From Phoronis australis (taxonomy: Eukaryota > Phoronida > Phoronidae), in contig NMRA01000147.1 in the NCBI GenBank assembly GCA_002633005.1, positions 62,001 to 126,000 of the forward strand: a stretch of DNA of 64,000 nt. Reading direction: 5' to 3'. The translations under genes and the position numbers were made by a program. The notes under the pieces were generated by a model, which was given only the letters and a program-made list of their open reading frames with translations, searched no databases and had not been told where the DNA came from. Shown piece after piece: positions 11,601 to 22,685 of the stretch. Numbering within the stretch: the stretch's first letter is position 1; each line of letters opens with the position of its first letter.

Positions 11601-14600
11601 TGATGTTAACAACGGATGACGACGACTTTCAGACGGATCTGACTACTGGTGTGTCACCTAGTGGCAATTTTATTTTTTTACATTTACCTCTGTATGTTCA
11701 AAGGTACTCAAGTAGTTTCATAAAATTTGATAGGCCTACAGGCAGCTGTTAATGAGGTGACGCTATCTCTCCGTTTTCAGATGGATGTTCGACCTGGTTG
11801 ACGCCACCTAGTGGCCATTTTTACCGTTTTCGAGTCTGTTTTTGCAGCGTCCACTCGTCTATAAACCAAGCCGCTTTCAGGATAATTGTGAAAATTTTAT
11901 GTTTTTACTATGAAGTGGACGGCTGGCGATGACTTTCCGGCGAGTTTGACTACTGTGGCGCCACCTAGTGGCAGTTTTTTTGCGCCCATGGCTGTAGGCC
12001 TATCTCCTAAACCGTTTACAGGATCTTTACTTAATTTAGCAAGTGTATTTATGTGATGGTGACAACGAACAACGACGACTTTCGGACGGATCAGACTACT
12101 GGTGTGCCCCCTAGTGGCAATTTTAGTTTTTTACGTTTACCAATCTGTATCTTCAAATGTCCTCAACAGATTTTCATAAAATTTTGGTGAGATGACGCTA
12201 TCATCCTGTTTTTGGATGGAATCGAGGTATTTTGCGCCACCTAGTGACCATTTTGGCTGTCTTCAAATCTTGTTTTTTGGCGTCCACACCTCGATCAACC
12301 AAATCATTCTAGGGATGGTTTTGAAAATTGGCGTATATGTTTTCAGTGTGAAAAGGACGTTTGATGATGGCGACTGACTACTGTGGGGCCTCCTAATGGT
12401 AGTTTTGTTTTGTTTTTCGCCCATAGCTGTATCTCCAAAACCCACTGCAGGATCTTTATTAAATTAAGTAAGTGAATTTATATGAAGATAACTAAGAGAC
12501 GACGACTTTCAGGCAGATCCAACGGACGCTGTGCCCACTAGTGGCAGTTTCATGTTCTGTTTTCTTTTGTTTCTCTGAAGTTCCTTGAAAGATTTTTATG
12601 AAATGATGGCATGTTTCTGGTTTTGGATGGAGTGTACGTTTTTGCGCCATCTAGTGGCCATATAATCCTAAAGGCACACCATTTGTGATGCATTCGTGGG
12701 CGCATTTCAGCGCTCCGCGTTGCTCTTGTTGTTATCTTGTAGCTCTGGTCAGGCTAATAAGAAGCTAGTCTATCTCCGTCATCCAACATTAACCCCAAAA
12801 TGCATTTTTCATTCATAAAACCGACTCTTAACCAGTGGAACAATTTTTCAACAGACTTCTATAATTTGGGACAATGTTATTTACATTTACCTAAGAGGCC
12901 AGTTACAGGCACAGTTTCCTTCCATGCCATTGGCTGGTCCACCATTATCGGTAGTGAAGATAATAATAGAGTTGTCTAACATGCCGTTAGATCGTAAAGC
13001 CTTTATGATGTTACCTACAGAATCATCTAAAGCTGCTACCATGCCTGAAATACAAAAATTGTTTTATTATTAGTACCAATATTATGATCCAATCATCATT
13101 TTTAATATATTACAAAAGAAAAATTCATGATGCAAAAATCCTTATCCATCTTATGCCAAGGATGAACTGTCTTGAGCACTGCGCCAACATGTTTTAAAGT
13201 TTATACGTGTATCATCTGAATGACTGATAATTGTTACTACATTTTGTGGAAGAACCATTGTGTGCCTTCCTTGCTGACACTGGGTTGTTTGGTTCAAGGA
13301 GGTGGTGCTCTTTCAAGGTGCCACATTTAAATGCTGGGTTGGACTGCAGGTAAAAGACGGAATACGCATAGGTAATATCGTGGGAGTAAAATTAATGGGG
13401 AACTCGAAATTACATCAGGTGGGCAACAGTGCGCACCAAACGTCTTCCCCTTAGAAATGTCCACGTTCACGTCATCACACCAACATCCCCTTGTTGAACT
13501 GCTTTCTGCTCTCAAACTTATAACAGTTAAGAAGCGGGACCTGTATTCATTACCATCAGCACTTAATGAAATTTTGTCCATTCTTATGTATTCATTCTGA
13601 CTCAGGAACACACATTCTAGCTCATACATTATGTCAGAATCCAATGTTTAAGCATCAATCTGCATGATAAGGTAGTTAAAAAAGACTCAATCAGTGTTCC
13701 CAAATTTATGTGTTTCTACACCAATAAACTACCTTATCTCATTTTGGACTTGGAGGGAGTGAGGTTAAACAGGTTGCATAGTGGCTTAAACTTTAGCCAA
13801 TAGTAAGTCATGGATGTGATTCACACACAATAGACCTTTTGAAATGGACATAAAAGTGAAAGCTGGATCCTTTGTGAATCTTTCTTAGGATACAACATTT
13901 CCAGGGGGCTAAGTCATTTGCACGGAATCGAAGGCCTAAGGACTGCATGAGCAGGCATAGCCATGCGACCATTTCCACCTCGACATAAAGACTGCGCATT
14001 AGCGCAATTATCCACGGTGTCAAGAAAGTGTTTCGTTGATTTAAATGACCACAACAATTCTTTGACTTTACCTGCAAAAGTACGCCTCTTTTCATTCTTG
14101 ATATGAGGGAACCGGTCGATGTATTTCTGAGGAGCCCGGAGTATCTGGACATTAGGGTTAGTACCCGCGTGGACAGCTTGATGAGCCAGGTACAGGAATA
14201 AAGGCTGAAAAGCAAAGGGTGGAATATCATGGGATATCATACTATCATGTTCTAATAGCATTGCATAATTTAGAAGTATATATTTAACTTTAACCAGTCG
14301 AGGCAAGAATTTTAATTGGGTCATTATGTAGGCAAGCCAAGGCAACCAAGCTCATGCTACAAACGTGTCACAAAATATTTGGCAGTATGTAGATCAGTGG
14401 TTAAAACGGAACTATAAGGGACACAGTTCAAAATTGAAATATTTCAGTAAAATTACCTGTGACCTTTCGTGCTGTCTAATAATTCTCTCAGCCTCACTGG
14501 TGAACAGTTCAGTTGAATACTGACCAAATTCATCAACAACAGGATCTAAGCCTCTGTGGAAATCCAGGCCCCAGTATCCGTTCGTCTGCCACGTGAACAA

Positions 14601-17600
14601 AAACGTTGAAACATTCGACAATATTGATATATTCTATTCATTGTCAAGAGATTTCACAACACGCATAGTAGGTAAATTCAGTTGAAATTACTGAAAAAGC
14701 GAGCTGAAAATGTGCTGAATAACTTTTCTGAAATGACGAAATTGTATGACCACAGACAATGCTGTAAAAGCTACAGAAAACCCTTCATTTTAGAAGACTA
14801 AACAAAAACACTGGTTTTTGGCCCTTGGTGATTAGACCGGCCGTTGTGTTGTGCGCCCAGCAGATAATAAACTGAATTGACTGTGACCGTACTTTCTAGG
14901 TTATAAGTATCATTTCTTATCCAATTTTCAAAAATAAAAAACCTAGCATGTGTACTCTTCACAGATTATTCAAAAAGACTGTTTAAAAACTATCAGACGG
15001 AAATTTAAAACATAATATTGTTGCCCCAAGTGATTACAACCTGATGGGCAGTTTTGTGCAAAGATCGAAAAGATTAGCTGAAGCTGGACGGTTTCTTTAA
15101 AGATAGCACCAGATTTTTTAAAGGTTACCAAGTCAGTCGAGATGCCCAAACTCGATCAGTGGCTGTCAGCGTAGAAATCTTTTCATTAAAAACCCTACTG
15201 TTCTTCAACCGTTATTAATATTTCACGGCCTTTTGAAGTCTTCTAACTGCTTACAAATAGATCTATCGTTTTTCTTCACTCCTTCAAAGGACCAATTAAT
15301 TAGGAATGAACTTTTTAAGGAAAATGTCGAGACCTGTATGGTCAAGGCGTTTAAGATTCATATTTTGAATTACATATTCTTGTATTTCTGAGGCACGAAA
15401 ATATGCAATAACTGTAGTTCGTAGGATGAGATGTTATTAAGTACTTTCAGGTATCTATTTGTAATTAAACTTCAATATAATTAAGAATAAGCTAGATCTG
15501 CATTCATTACCAAGGATCAAATTTCTTATATAAGTTTCAAATTACTAGTTGTATTTTCATAAAACTATGTCTTTCAAATCCTTGTTGATCATAGAATACT
15601 ATTATGTTTACAAAATAATGTTTAGATTTCGTAATCTCATTTTTTTTTTTGAAGAGACCCCTTTGATTTTCACAAACGTGAATTTTACTGCACGAAACTT
15701 TTGATTTTATCTTTATTCTATAACCTATAAAAGCATTCTAGGATTTTTAAGGCCTTATAGCCTGAGAGCTACCACAACAAGTAAAGGCAACACAATCCTA
15801 TCAAAAAGCGGAAAATTTTCATTTTACAACAGCCTAGCTCTCGAGATAAATTCCTTAAAAACCCACAGTCCAGCTTTTGTAACTGATAAAATAAAAAATC
15901 AAACAGAATTTTCCAAGTTTCAAGCAAAATCTCCATAATTGTGTACAATACAGCAATATCCATGGCAATCATGATTTTTGACAAAGAATGCATCATGTGA
16001 TTATATGGACATCTGAGCTGCTTTCGACATATAATATATTTCTATGAACATCGAGGATGAACAAACTTATCTGTCTCCTATTACAAATTGAAACATATAA
16101 TTTGTTCCTAGGTAACAAAAGTAGCCTATTACCTAAAGTTGGAATAAGGAGACTTCATAGAAATGGAAATAAAACCAGTCTATCATCCTTATTACTGAGC
16201 ATGCAGTTGCAATGTCATAGCCAGTCTTACCAAACTCCAATAAGTGTGATCAAAGTAGTCTTCACCGCCCTGCCAATAACCAAAATGGGATTCAAATCCT
16301 CGAAATGTGGGAGTAAACTCTTTGGCGTAGAATCCCAAATGCCACTGAAATGCGATACATTTGTTGTAGTTACTGAGAGACCAATTACATTTATGTTTTC
16401 ACTCCTTTGTTCTTTAAATTACTGTTCATTTATCTTGACATACACAACACATGCCAGTGAAAAATCTGTAAAATTAAGCCAAAAATCCAACCAATTGAAC
16501 GCCACCATACCTTTCCCACCATGTGACTTGTGTAGCCCAGTTTGTTGAGGTACTGAGGCAGTAGTGTTTCATTCAGCCCTAGTCCCTCAGGCTCGGCTCC
16601 CAACAATACACCATGCTGGAGGCCTGGGATAAAAATGTCAGTAGTAAGCTAATGATAATTACACTCCCAATAACTACACCAATAATTGCATAAAAACAAT
16701 TGCGTTGAGTCATGTCAGAATCTTGCATGGATTTAAACCAACTAAGAAGTTATAGCCAGGTGTATACACCTTACTTGCTTGACAAACAAATCTCGGCATT
16801 GTTTTATTCTTCCGAAAGTGAAGTAACACAAGCTTGACGGAGTCACGTGCCGTTTTTTGGCTGACGGTATTTTTCCCGTATACGGCACATTTTCCGCCCC
16901 CCCGGGAGTAAACTCGAATCATCCGATAATGGAGACCCACATAAATCCGGAATTATTTCGAGGCTATTCATTTCGTGGAAAACGAATTATTGAGTATGTA
17001 AACATCGTAAGTCACGCAATTTTTATGATGAAACTTACACTGAATTTGCTGTTCCCGCCTCATTCGGTTGAGGCATCATTTCGTAGATTTTTTTGGACAA
17101 GCCGAGTGTTTTTAAATCGATCGTTCGCGTTGCTCTCACAGTTATCTATCTTTGTACCTTTAACTATTTTAGTACAGATGGTCAGTCCCAGGAAAGTAGC
17201 CGGTATTTTTTCAACGAGTATTTTCTTCTATTTCACGTTGCATACTTTGATAGCCACTGCACGTGTCGGTTAGAGAGTGCTGATCTTTCACATCCACACC
17301 TAGCCTTGTTACAAATTCTTTGTGCTAGAAATCGCAAAAGGGTGTTGGCTAGTAGACCTACAAAACTCTTATATGTGAATCTCGTGCGGTACGGCTTTGG
17401 TTCGCATTGCAACATGCGCCTCAAGCACATTTCAATGGCTGTCGAGAAGAATGGTAGCGCCGTACACCGGTACATGCATGTAAGAACTCAATTTTTACCC
17501 GAAGTTTGGGAGTATTTGACGCCAAAAAGTATAATCTAAACATTTCATCGATGACCTAAAAATAAGGTTTGATTTTTTTATTTGCATAAACTGATATTAA

Positions 17601-20381
17601 CAATGGAATACAGTAGGAAAGGAAACAAACACAAACGCATTCATTCTCACATTCCCACATTCCAGCTCTGCTTGAATTTAATATACTGAATGTATAAGGG
17701 TTTCAAAAATCCCAGCAAGTCAGGGGGTAATTCTCCAGATTTCGTGCTTTTCCATGTCTTGACAGTGTCAAATAAAATTGAGTGAAACCTCTGAAGTACA
17801 GGAATACATGAAGTCTTCGAACAAGTATATATCAAGTACTGAGCTAACGTTAATACGTGATTACTTTCGTAGCCATGATCTCCAAAAGTATGCAAATAAC
17901 AGGACACGCTTTTCAGCCAGTAACAGGCTATCTCCAACGACGTGTTTGAAATCCAAGTTTGTAATTTATTCCAAAAAAGAAAGTACATGCTCACTTTCCA
18001 AAAACAAGTGATTGAAAGTTTCTACCACTCCGTCGTTTTGGCCTATTTTCATTTTCTTTAAAAAATATTTTGTGAAAACTTTTTTATTAATGTGATAATA
18101 CTTAAAAACTTTCAAATGAGGCTAGAGCAACAGTTTAAAAGGCAAAATATCAATCTGATTAATTTGCTGGTCAGCAAATAATTCTAATAAACCGTGTTTT
18201 ACATCAGGAACTGGTGTCTCTCTGGAGAGTAATACATCTTTGGTTCATCGCGTATCAATCCGATCCGGTGCAAAGTCGTGCATGCTGCTGGCTCCATCAT
18301 TAATCAGACTATCTAAAATTTTCATCGCCTTGGCCAGAGCAACGTACTTTAGCAAATTGCTTAACTTGTATCTTTCCATTAAAACCTCCCAGGATAATAA
18401 TTTAAAATGTTGGGAAACTTTTGCGACCTGGAATATATTATGAATGTGAGCTGGATTTTAAAATGCGACCCAAGATTTTGCGGCTTGATGGCAAATTTTG
18501 ACCTGGCGATTTTCATAGCGTCAAGTGCTGAGTACGCTTGGAAAATACTAGCTTTGTTATATAACTCGAAAAGAAAGTGACACCTAACTCACTGAGTGAA
18601 AAACGAATGGCTCTAGTAAGACAGAACAATAGCAGAATATCCCTCATCAACACAACTTTCGTTGATCTTGAAGATTGTTGTGTGTTCAACAAATTTTGTC
18701 TACGTACCTAAATGTATAGGATGTCGTCCAGTCATCAGCGCTGCACGAGTTGGTGTGCAAAGTGGCTGTACATAATAGTTGTTCAATATCACTCCGCTGT
18801 TAGCCAGGGCGTCTATGTTGGGTGTGGGGATTTGATCAGATCCATGGAAACTCACGTCATCCCAACCCTGTCGGAGAAAGACCAGTAAACAAAGGCCTTT
18901 AGTGATACTAAATCTGTGACGAGTTGTTCCGTATCACTACCTTAGGAACCACGGTAACAGTCACGCAACAGGGGTCCCGCATTTACAGAACCTCCTCACT
19001 TGAATAAAAGGTGTCGAACTGGTTCTCAAAGTACTCGACTCTGCCTGCCCCACTGCATTTGCACTCGTCTTCAGAGACGTTTGATTTTAATATCGAAGAT
19101 CATTGAAGTATAGCTTCATACGGATTAGAAATTTTTGAGGTTTTGAAACAGGAACTCATCTAGAAGCATCAGTCATTGGATCTAGCGCCAGTGTTAAAAA
19201 GGACGGCTTTTAACGGCTCAGCCAAGAGAGAAAAAACAACCTCGCTGAAAACGACGGCTAAGATTATCGACAACACTGTACATTTAATCAAATATCCAGT
19301 GCTGTAGTGGGGCGTAGGCGCAGCCAACCACTTTTTGGCATTTGAACGTAGCGCCTACGCACCGTAAGTTACGTTCACTGAGTGCTCAAGGTGATACGGT
19401 AGGCTTTGGACGCCTACTTACCGCTAATTTTACCACTACAGCACTGCAAATATGTACAAAACTATAGAATTCAACTCAGCAAAAGTATGTATTTTCCAAA
19501 AGTAGTAATTCCGTTTGACTTTTGACTTTCAGTATACCAATCTGCAAGAAGGTCACGTTACATTGGTTTGATACAATTGTTTAAGATAAAACTTCAGAAA
19601 CGCTGTCACAATTTTCTAAATTATCGTTTTGATTTCGTTTTATGCGTCTTTACAAATTTTTCATAAAAATTATATTTTTAGTCACACATGCAGAAGTGGA
19701 ACAATTTAAAAACAGTACCTAACAATTTTTGGAGAACTATGCATAAAGCATAGTACGTGAATGTTTCATAAGAATCCAACGAGCTATTTCTGAGATGTGG
19801 TGTTCCGAAGTTCATCAAACTCCGACTTTAGGCGTTTTTCTAGGGTCCTGCATATCCTTAATGAGGAACAGCAATAGTTGTAGAGCGAAAACGGTTCTGT
19901 TGAGTTTAGCACAGTTGCTTTTGCAATGAGCCTAATGAACTGGTCTGCACACGCGTGATGTACCACAAAAGACATCAGACCAGCTGAACTCATTTTCGCG
20001 TTAGGGAGAGAACCACTGCAGCCGTATGGACCGTCAACATTATTTGGGTTTGTTTTGGGCGAAAACCTTCATTTCCTTTTTTTCTATTATGGTGATCAAC
20101 ATACTTACACATGATAAAAAGCATGCAACAAGTTCGATTGTTTCATGACTCCAATGAAACATTCAAAACCACCGACACTGTGATTTCAGCTGCGACCCCT
20201 AATAACAATGAAGCTTGGACTACTAAAGCATTATACAAGTGCACTCAAAATTTACCAGATCATCAGCCACAATGAGGATAATGTTGGGTCTTTGAGCTGA
20301 ATCTACATGAGACACAAGACAGAACAAGACCACCGCAACTTGACCGGCGGCAGCCAGAGTTTGGGCAAGACAGGTCAGCAT
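4869..20381 (-). CDS. ARSB-like: Arylsulfatase (ARSB/ARSI/ARSJ group), complete, eight exons
   Basis: Exons 5' to 3' on the minus strand: 20381-20256, 18867-18708, 16623-16511, 16344-16231, 14585-14457, 14204-14072, 13044-12891, 5649-4869. All join in phase to 569 codons plus TAG. Seen: N-terminal signal peptide of about 29 residues, metal-binding ADD at 39-41 followed by GWDD, the modification motif CTPTR with its Cys at 79, GKWHLG at 132-137, His226 in AHQAVH, TDNGG at 290-294, Lys313 in LRGTKF, and WEGGVRG. Family knowledge: formylglycine-dependent, calcium-binding secretory or lysosomal sulfatases; in this group ARSB removes 4-sulfate from N-acetylgalactosamine in dermatan or chondroitin sulfate. 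The length equals that of the ARSB/I/J group and all catalytic positions checked are present, so it is probably active. Which paralogue it is cannot be settled by eye. The last intron (7.2 kb) carries a Ty3 element and a tandem array. Confidence 0.5.
5884..5900. promoter_or_regulatory. Two adjacent CACGTG E-boxes
   Basis: CACGTG at 5886-5891 and 5893-5898, separated by one base, in the last sulfatase intron next to the Ty3 insertion. The spacing does not match a ChoRE (two E-boxes five bases apart). Function unknown. Confidence 0.5.
5999..6003. repeat. Ty3 target-site duplication, left (atgca)
   Basis: Identical to 10363-10367 immediately outside the other LTR. Five bases is usual for Ty3 integrases. 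Confidence 0.5.
6004..6156 (-). repeat. Ty3 3' LTR
   Basis: It matches 10210-10362 with five mismatches, four of them C/T. On the minus strand it carries AATAAA (complement of 6111-6116), a likely poly(A) signal. At 153 bp the LTR is very short for Ty3 elements. Confidence 0.5.
6157..6166 (-). other. Ty3 polypurine tract
   Basis: AAGGGGGGGA on the minus strand directly before the 3' LTR, the expected plus-strand priming site. Confidence 0.5.
6271..7650 (-). pseudogene. Ty3 integrase frame
   Basis: 459 codons. An H-H-C-C zinc-binding region ends in CDSC. The catalytic triad is visible as VGVDLMS (about 168), LQSDNAAQF (about 222) and SNGKAESV (about 257). A basic C-terminal part with [13 protein letters not shown] follows. 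The integrase itself looks undamaged. The frame ends with a stop about 110 bp before the 3' LTR. Confidence 0.5.
7625..8080 (-). pseudogene. Ty3 RNase H frame
   Basis: 151 codons holding the RNase H domain: [43 protein letters not shown] and TDHQPL. It overlaps the RT frame at one end and changes frame again near 7690-7700, where the conserved sequence stops and non-homologous residues follow. Either the two frame changes are mutations or one reflects programmed shifting. Mutation is likelier, because both fall inside conserved domains. Confidence 0.5.
8041..10191 (-). pseudogene. Ty3 gag-protease-reverse transcriptase frame
   Basis: 716 codons from ATG 10191. An N-terminal Gag region is followed by a CCHC knuckle ([14 protein letters not shown], about residues 239-252). 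The aspartic protease has DLGAT near residue 313, where DSG or DTG is expected. The reverse transcriptase has [15 protein letters not shown] and the catalytic VADD near 588. The frame runs out in a few non-homologous residues right after the RT connection (near 8085), where a frame change moves the RNase H into another frame. A 19-bp sequence (ggttttgcataggttttaa) is repeated in Gag near 9575-9635, evidence of local tandem duplication. The non-canonical protease motif and the frame breaks both argue against activity. Confidence 0.5.
10192..10209 (-). other. Ty3 primer-binding site (candidate)
   Basis: TGGTGCCCCGAGTGAGGA starts directly at the inner edge of the 5' LTR, where a tRNA 3' end should pair. 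I cannot assign the tRNA with confidence. The gag ATG follows at once, so PBS and coding start abut. Confidence 0.5.
10210..10362 (-). repeat. Ty3 5' LTR
   Basis: Partner of the 6004-6156 LTR. On the minus strand it runs TGTTTATATG...ACAATTTACA. AATAAA is the complement of 10317-10322. Confidence 0.5.
10363..10367. repeat. Ty3 target-site duplication, right (atgca)
   Basis: Matches 5999-6003 and fixes the right edge of the insertion. Confidence 0.5.
10875..10945 (-). repeat. tRNA-derived sequence (SINE head or tRNA pseudogene)
   Basis: On the minus strand a pol III A-box-like TGGCTTAGCGGTTGAGCA is followed by a B-box-like GTGGTTCAATTCTG about 50 nt later, with an anticodon-arm-like segment between. 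It is not a perfect cloverleaf. No tail is recognised. Confidence 0.5.
11065..12715. repeat. Tandem array: ~440-bp higher-order unit of three ~145-bp monomers
   Basis: About eleven monomers, each carrying a variant of cgccacctagtggcaatttt (cores near 11217, 11369, 11504, 11655, 11803, 11963, 12106, 12236, 12387, 12530, 12647) preceded by a variant of tctgtatctccaaaccg and ggatttttatgaaatttgg. Every third monomer is most alike, giving spacings of 411-459 bp. The flanks have short inverted ends (acgcgcccac near 11031, gtgggcgcat near 12707), so it may be an array-bearing non-autonomous DNA transposon. This resembles, by design only, the tandem-core pearl elements described in bivalves and echinoids. 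Confidence 0.5.
12891..13044 (-). CDS. ARSB-like: Arylsulfatase exon 7: TDNGG metal site
   Basis: It encodes [20 protein letters not shown], then [10 protein letters not shown] and CACNWPLR. Asp291 and Asn292 are the second pair of metal ligands. The donor gtaaat opens the large last intron. Confidence 0.5.
14072..14204 (-). CDS. ARSB-like: Arylsulfatase exon 6: catalytic His
   Basis: It encodes [20 protein letters not shown] and ends [14 protein letters not shown]. The acceptor is tttgcttttcag, so the longer open frame upstream of it is intron. Donor gtaaag. Confidence 0.5.
14457..14585 (-). CDS. ARSB-like: Arylsulfatase exon 5
   Basis: 43 whole codons: [20 protein letters not shown], then [18 protein letters not shown]. 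This matches the YSTxLFT segment of ARSB-type enzymes. Donor gtaatt. Confidence 0.5.
16231..16344 (-). CDS. ARSB-like: Arylsulfatase exon 4
   Basis: 38 whole codons beginning [20 protein letters not shown], then [18 protein letters not shown]. Phase 0 at both ends, donor gtaaga. Confidence 0.5.
16511..16623 (-). CDS. ARSB-like: Arylsulfatase exon 3
   Basis: It encodes [20 protein letters not shown], then [17 protein letters not shown]. The final Lys begins the conserved GKWHLG motif, which continues on the next exon. Acceptor tttatcccag, donor gtatgg. Confidence 0.5.
18708..18867 (-). CDS. ARSB-like: Arylsulfatase exon 2: formylglycine motif
   Basis: It encodes [20 protein letters not shown] and later [20 protein letters not shown]. 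Cys79 of CTPTR is the residue converted to formylglycine in this family. Acceptor ctccgacag, donor gtacgt, phase 1 end. Confidence 0.5.
18967..19040. repeat. Palindromic MITE, copy 3 (degenerate)
   Basis: ggggtcccgcatttacagaa and gaactggttctcaaagt retain the family pattern, in the first sulfatase intron just upstream of exon 2. Confidence 0.5.
19298..19446. mobile_element. hAT-type MITE, 149 bp, uninterrupted copy
   Basis: Terminal inverted repeats cagtgctgtagtgg and ccactacagcactg, flanked by caaatatc (19290-19297) and caaatatg (19447-19454), a 7/8 match to an 8-bp target duplication as made by hAT transposases. It lies in the first sulfatase intron. It serves as the empty-site reference for the nested copy at 30047-31159. 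Confidence 0.5.
20256..20381 (-). CDS. ARSB-like: Arylsulfatase exon 1: signal peptide and metal site
   Basis: 42 codons starting at ATG 20381. A hydrophobic signal ends near HVDSA, followed by [13 protein letters not shown], which supplies two metal-binding Asp residues. Donor gtaaat. A good acceptor (ttgttatttttcag) sits 15 nt upstream of the ATG at 20397-20398, so the 5'UTR is probably interrupted by an intron. Confidence 0.5.
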
Positions 20382-20529
20382 GGTCTAAGGTATCGTCTGA
20401 AAAATAACAACAACAGAGTTAATCATCCAACAATACCTTGAAATTTCACTAAGTTTTAAAAATGTAATTTGCAGGAAGTTATGCCCCTTGACAAGGGAAA
20501 ATGTCGCCGCTATAGCCACTGTAGATTTT

Positions 20530-20790
20530 AGTATATATTAGATAAATACATACGTACACACATACACATACATACATAGATGCATACAGACAGACAGACA
20601 GACATACAGACAGACATTCATACAGACATATAGACGGACGGACATACAGACGGACGGACATACAGACGGACGGACATACAGACGGACGGACATACAGACG
20701 GACGGACATACAGACGGACGGACATACAGACAGACAGACAGATAGATATATACAGACAGACAGATAGATATATACATACATACATATATT
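20530..20790. repeat. Tetranucleotide microsatellite with 16-bp core
   Basis: Variants of (cata), (gaca) and (ggac); the core is acatacagacggacgg repeated about six times. It lies just upstream of sulfatase exon 1, possibly in the 5'UTR intron or promoter. Confidence 0.5.
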
Positions 20791-20799
20791 ATTATCGCT

Positions 20800-22180
20800 A
20801 CATCGCTGCATGTTGCAAGTTGGACAGTAGAGCAGGCATGAATAAATTCGAATACAAAATAGAACCTTGTGCAATACGATCTACGAAATACGCGCTAAAA
20901 CTGCTAATATGATAGTAGATTACTAAACACTCTAAATATGCCCGTGCCCAGGGGTTGCAACGGTGCAAACGTACTCCCACCGGGATTTGTCGTCTGCAGT
21001 AGCAAGTCAAATTCAGTCCATAATACCCGTACGTGTATGTGTACGTTCAGTTACATCTGTAATGCTGTTTTGCTATAAATACTTTTTGCTAATGTTTGTC
21101 AGTCGTCATGACAGTATCGGTACTCGAGAAAGGTGGTCAGATAATAGCAAACCAGACAAACCCAGACAAAGGTGCCGCATACTAAATCGTATTTTCAGGG
21201 TGTTACATCAGACATGAAAAACAAAAATATATATTTCGACATTCGAGTGCCATTGTTGATCAATTCATTGGGACATGTGCGCATCCTCGTGGAATATTTT
21301 CAAAACAATTTCTGACCGTGTTACGAGGAACAGTGCACAATTAAGAACAATATCTGAAAAATTCAAATAAATCCGATCAGCCATTTCTGAGATGCGATTT
21401 TCCGAAATTAGTCACATTTGGCCATTTTTTTAGAGTTTGACATAATCTTAAAGAACTTTGAGTGCTTGATATTTTGAGAAAAGGAATGGCATTTTGTAGC
21501 CAGTAAGCTTTTCAGTTGTCTAATGCTGTCTACTAATACATATTTGTTCAACTGAACTCGCTGTGCATCTCTGACTATGACAATTAGCTAGCCACTTCAC
21601 TGTTGCCACAATTAGTTTGACATCATTTCATTTCAATTTCCCTAGCTTTTGTCTCTGTATCCTGAACTGTAACTCAGAAATGGTGATGTCAATGAACTAA
21701 GTTTTCGATTCTGAAAAAAGTTTCCGATCCTGTGTTTCCCGACTATCAATTTCTTCAACACACATTTCACATATATTTCAGTTAGCTTTAAGAGTGTCCC
21801 GACCTACATGTAATAAACCATCTTGAATACTGCTACTAGTTACATCCACAAACATTCGAATATTTTCTCTTCATTCACACCTATAAGTGCTGGTTAGTTT
21901 TGGCCAATGCATAATAAAAACTCAACGTCGTGTGAAGTATGGCCGAGTTTTTCATTTGGCGAGGGTAGTATTTTACATCGATGATTGGAGTCCGGGTTTG
22001 GCGTCCGCTTCTTTTAGCTTCATGCCCACCCAAGTCACGTGCTGGGTGCGGGTATGCTTAAAATAAGTCACTCGACAAATCTGGAGGCAATGTCACAAAA
22101 TATCAAGTCCGGTATGCGATAAGTACAAGAAAAGAGCTGTGTAAAGGAAAAATAAATGAAAGCGCTCCGAGGAGCAAACC
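20800..22180. other. Upstream of arylsulfatase, no gene seen
   Basis: AT-rich DNA that should contain the sulfatase promoter, but I recognise no core promoter. Fragments near 21350-21480 and 19700-19830 are weakly alike (both contain a variant of catttctgagatgcgatt), suggesting an old repeat. Confidence 0.5.
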
Positions 22181-22198
22181 TTGGCGAAATTAACCAAA

Positions 22199-22203
22199 AA
22201 GAT
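22199..22203. repeat. BEL target-site duplication, left (aagat)
   Basis: Identical to 28545-28549 just outside the 3' LTR. Confidence 0.5.
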
Positions 22204-22617
22204 TGTCGCAGAATGTGTTATTGTGTTTTTGGTTCATTACTTGTTTAGTTTAGTCACCGTATTACATCACTTACTGTTGTTGTTTACTACCACTTTCTCC
22301 GCATGCAAAAGATGAGTAATACTTCCTTTCCCAGAACTGTTTATCATCAGCATAGTGCATCCTTTATTTGTTCATTAATTTCATTGGTTAATTCGTGTTT
22401 CTCAGGTCTCTATATATATCACTTTCACCATATTTTAAGTAGTATCAGTAGCTTCAGTAGTATGAGTTGATTAGTAGTTTGTTCTCCGCATTGAGAGTTG
22501 TTCTCATCATTCGTTGACAGTCTTCAATATACTAGTCAAGATTCATCTCTTGTGTTTCTTGCCTATACGAACCACCTCGTACACAGCCAAACCGCAATTT
22601 CCAGTGTACTCCCCTCA
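22204..22617 (+). repeat. BEL 5' LTR
   Basis: It starts tgtcgcagaatgtg and ends ctcccctca. It contains a TATA-like tatatatatc at about 22411-22420, a candidate core promoter, repeated in the 3' LTR. Confidence 0.5.
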
Positions 22618-22620
22618 TTT

Positions 22621-22638
22621 TGGTGCCGTGACCGAGGA
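22621..22638 (+). other. BEL primer-binding site, tRNA-His type
   Basis: tggtgccgtgac, three bases inside the 5' LTR edge, complements the 3' end (CCA included) of an animal tRNA-His. The next bases match only partly. Confidence 0.5.
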
Positions 22639-22685
22639 TTGAAGACTGACTGCCTCACCTCATCGTTCAACTCATACTAGCCACC

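Noticed and set aside
13327-13644. Minus-strand open frame of 105 codons between sulfatase exons 6 and 7
   Set aside because: The sulfatase phases join perfectly without it, and it has no recognisable domain or splice signals in the right phase.
16857-17539. Overlapping open frames in a sulfatase intron
   Set aside because: Low-complexity hydrophobic peptides with no conserved features, on the strand opposite the gene.
20479-20874. Cys/Ser/Val-rich open frames
   Set aside because: They are translations of the tetranucleotide microsatellite.
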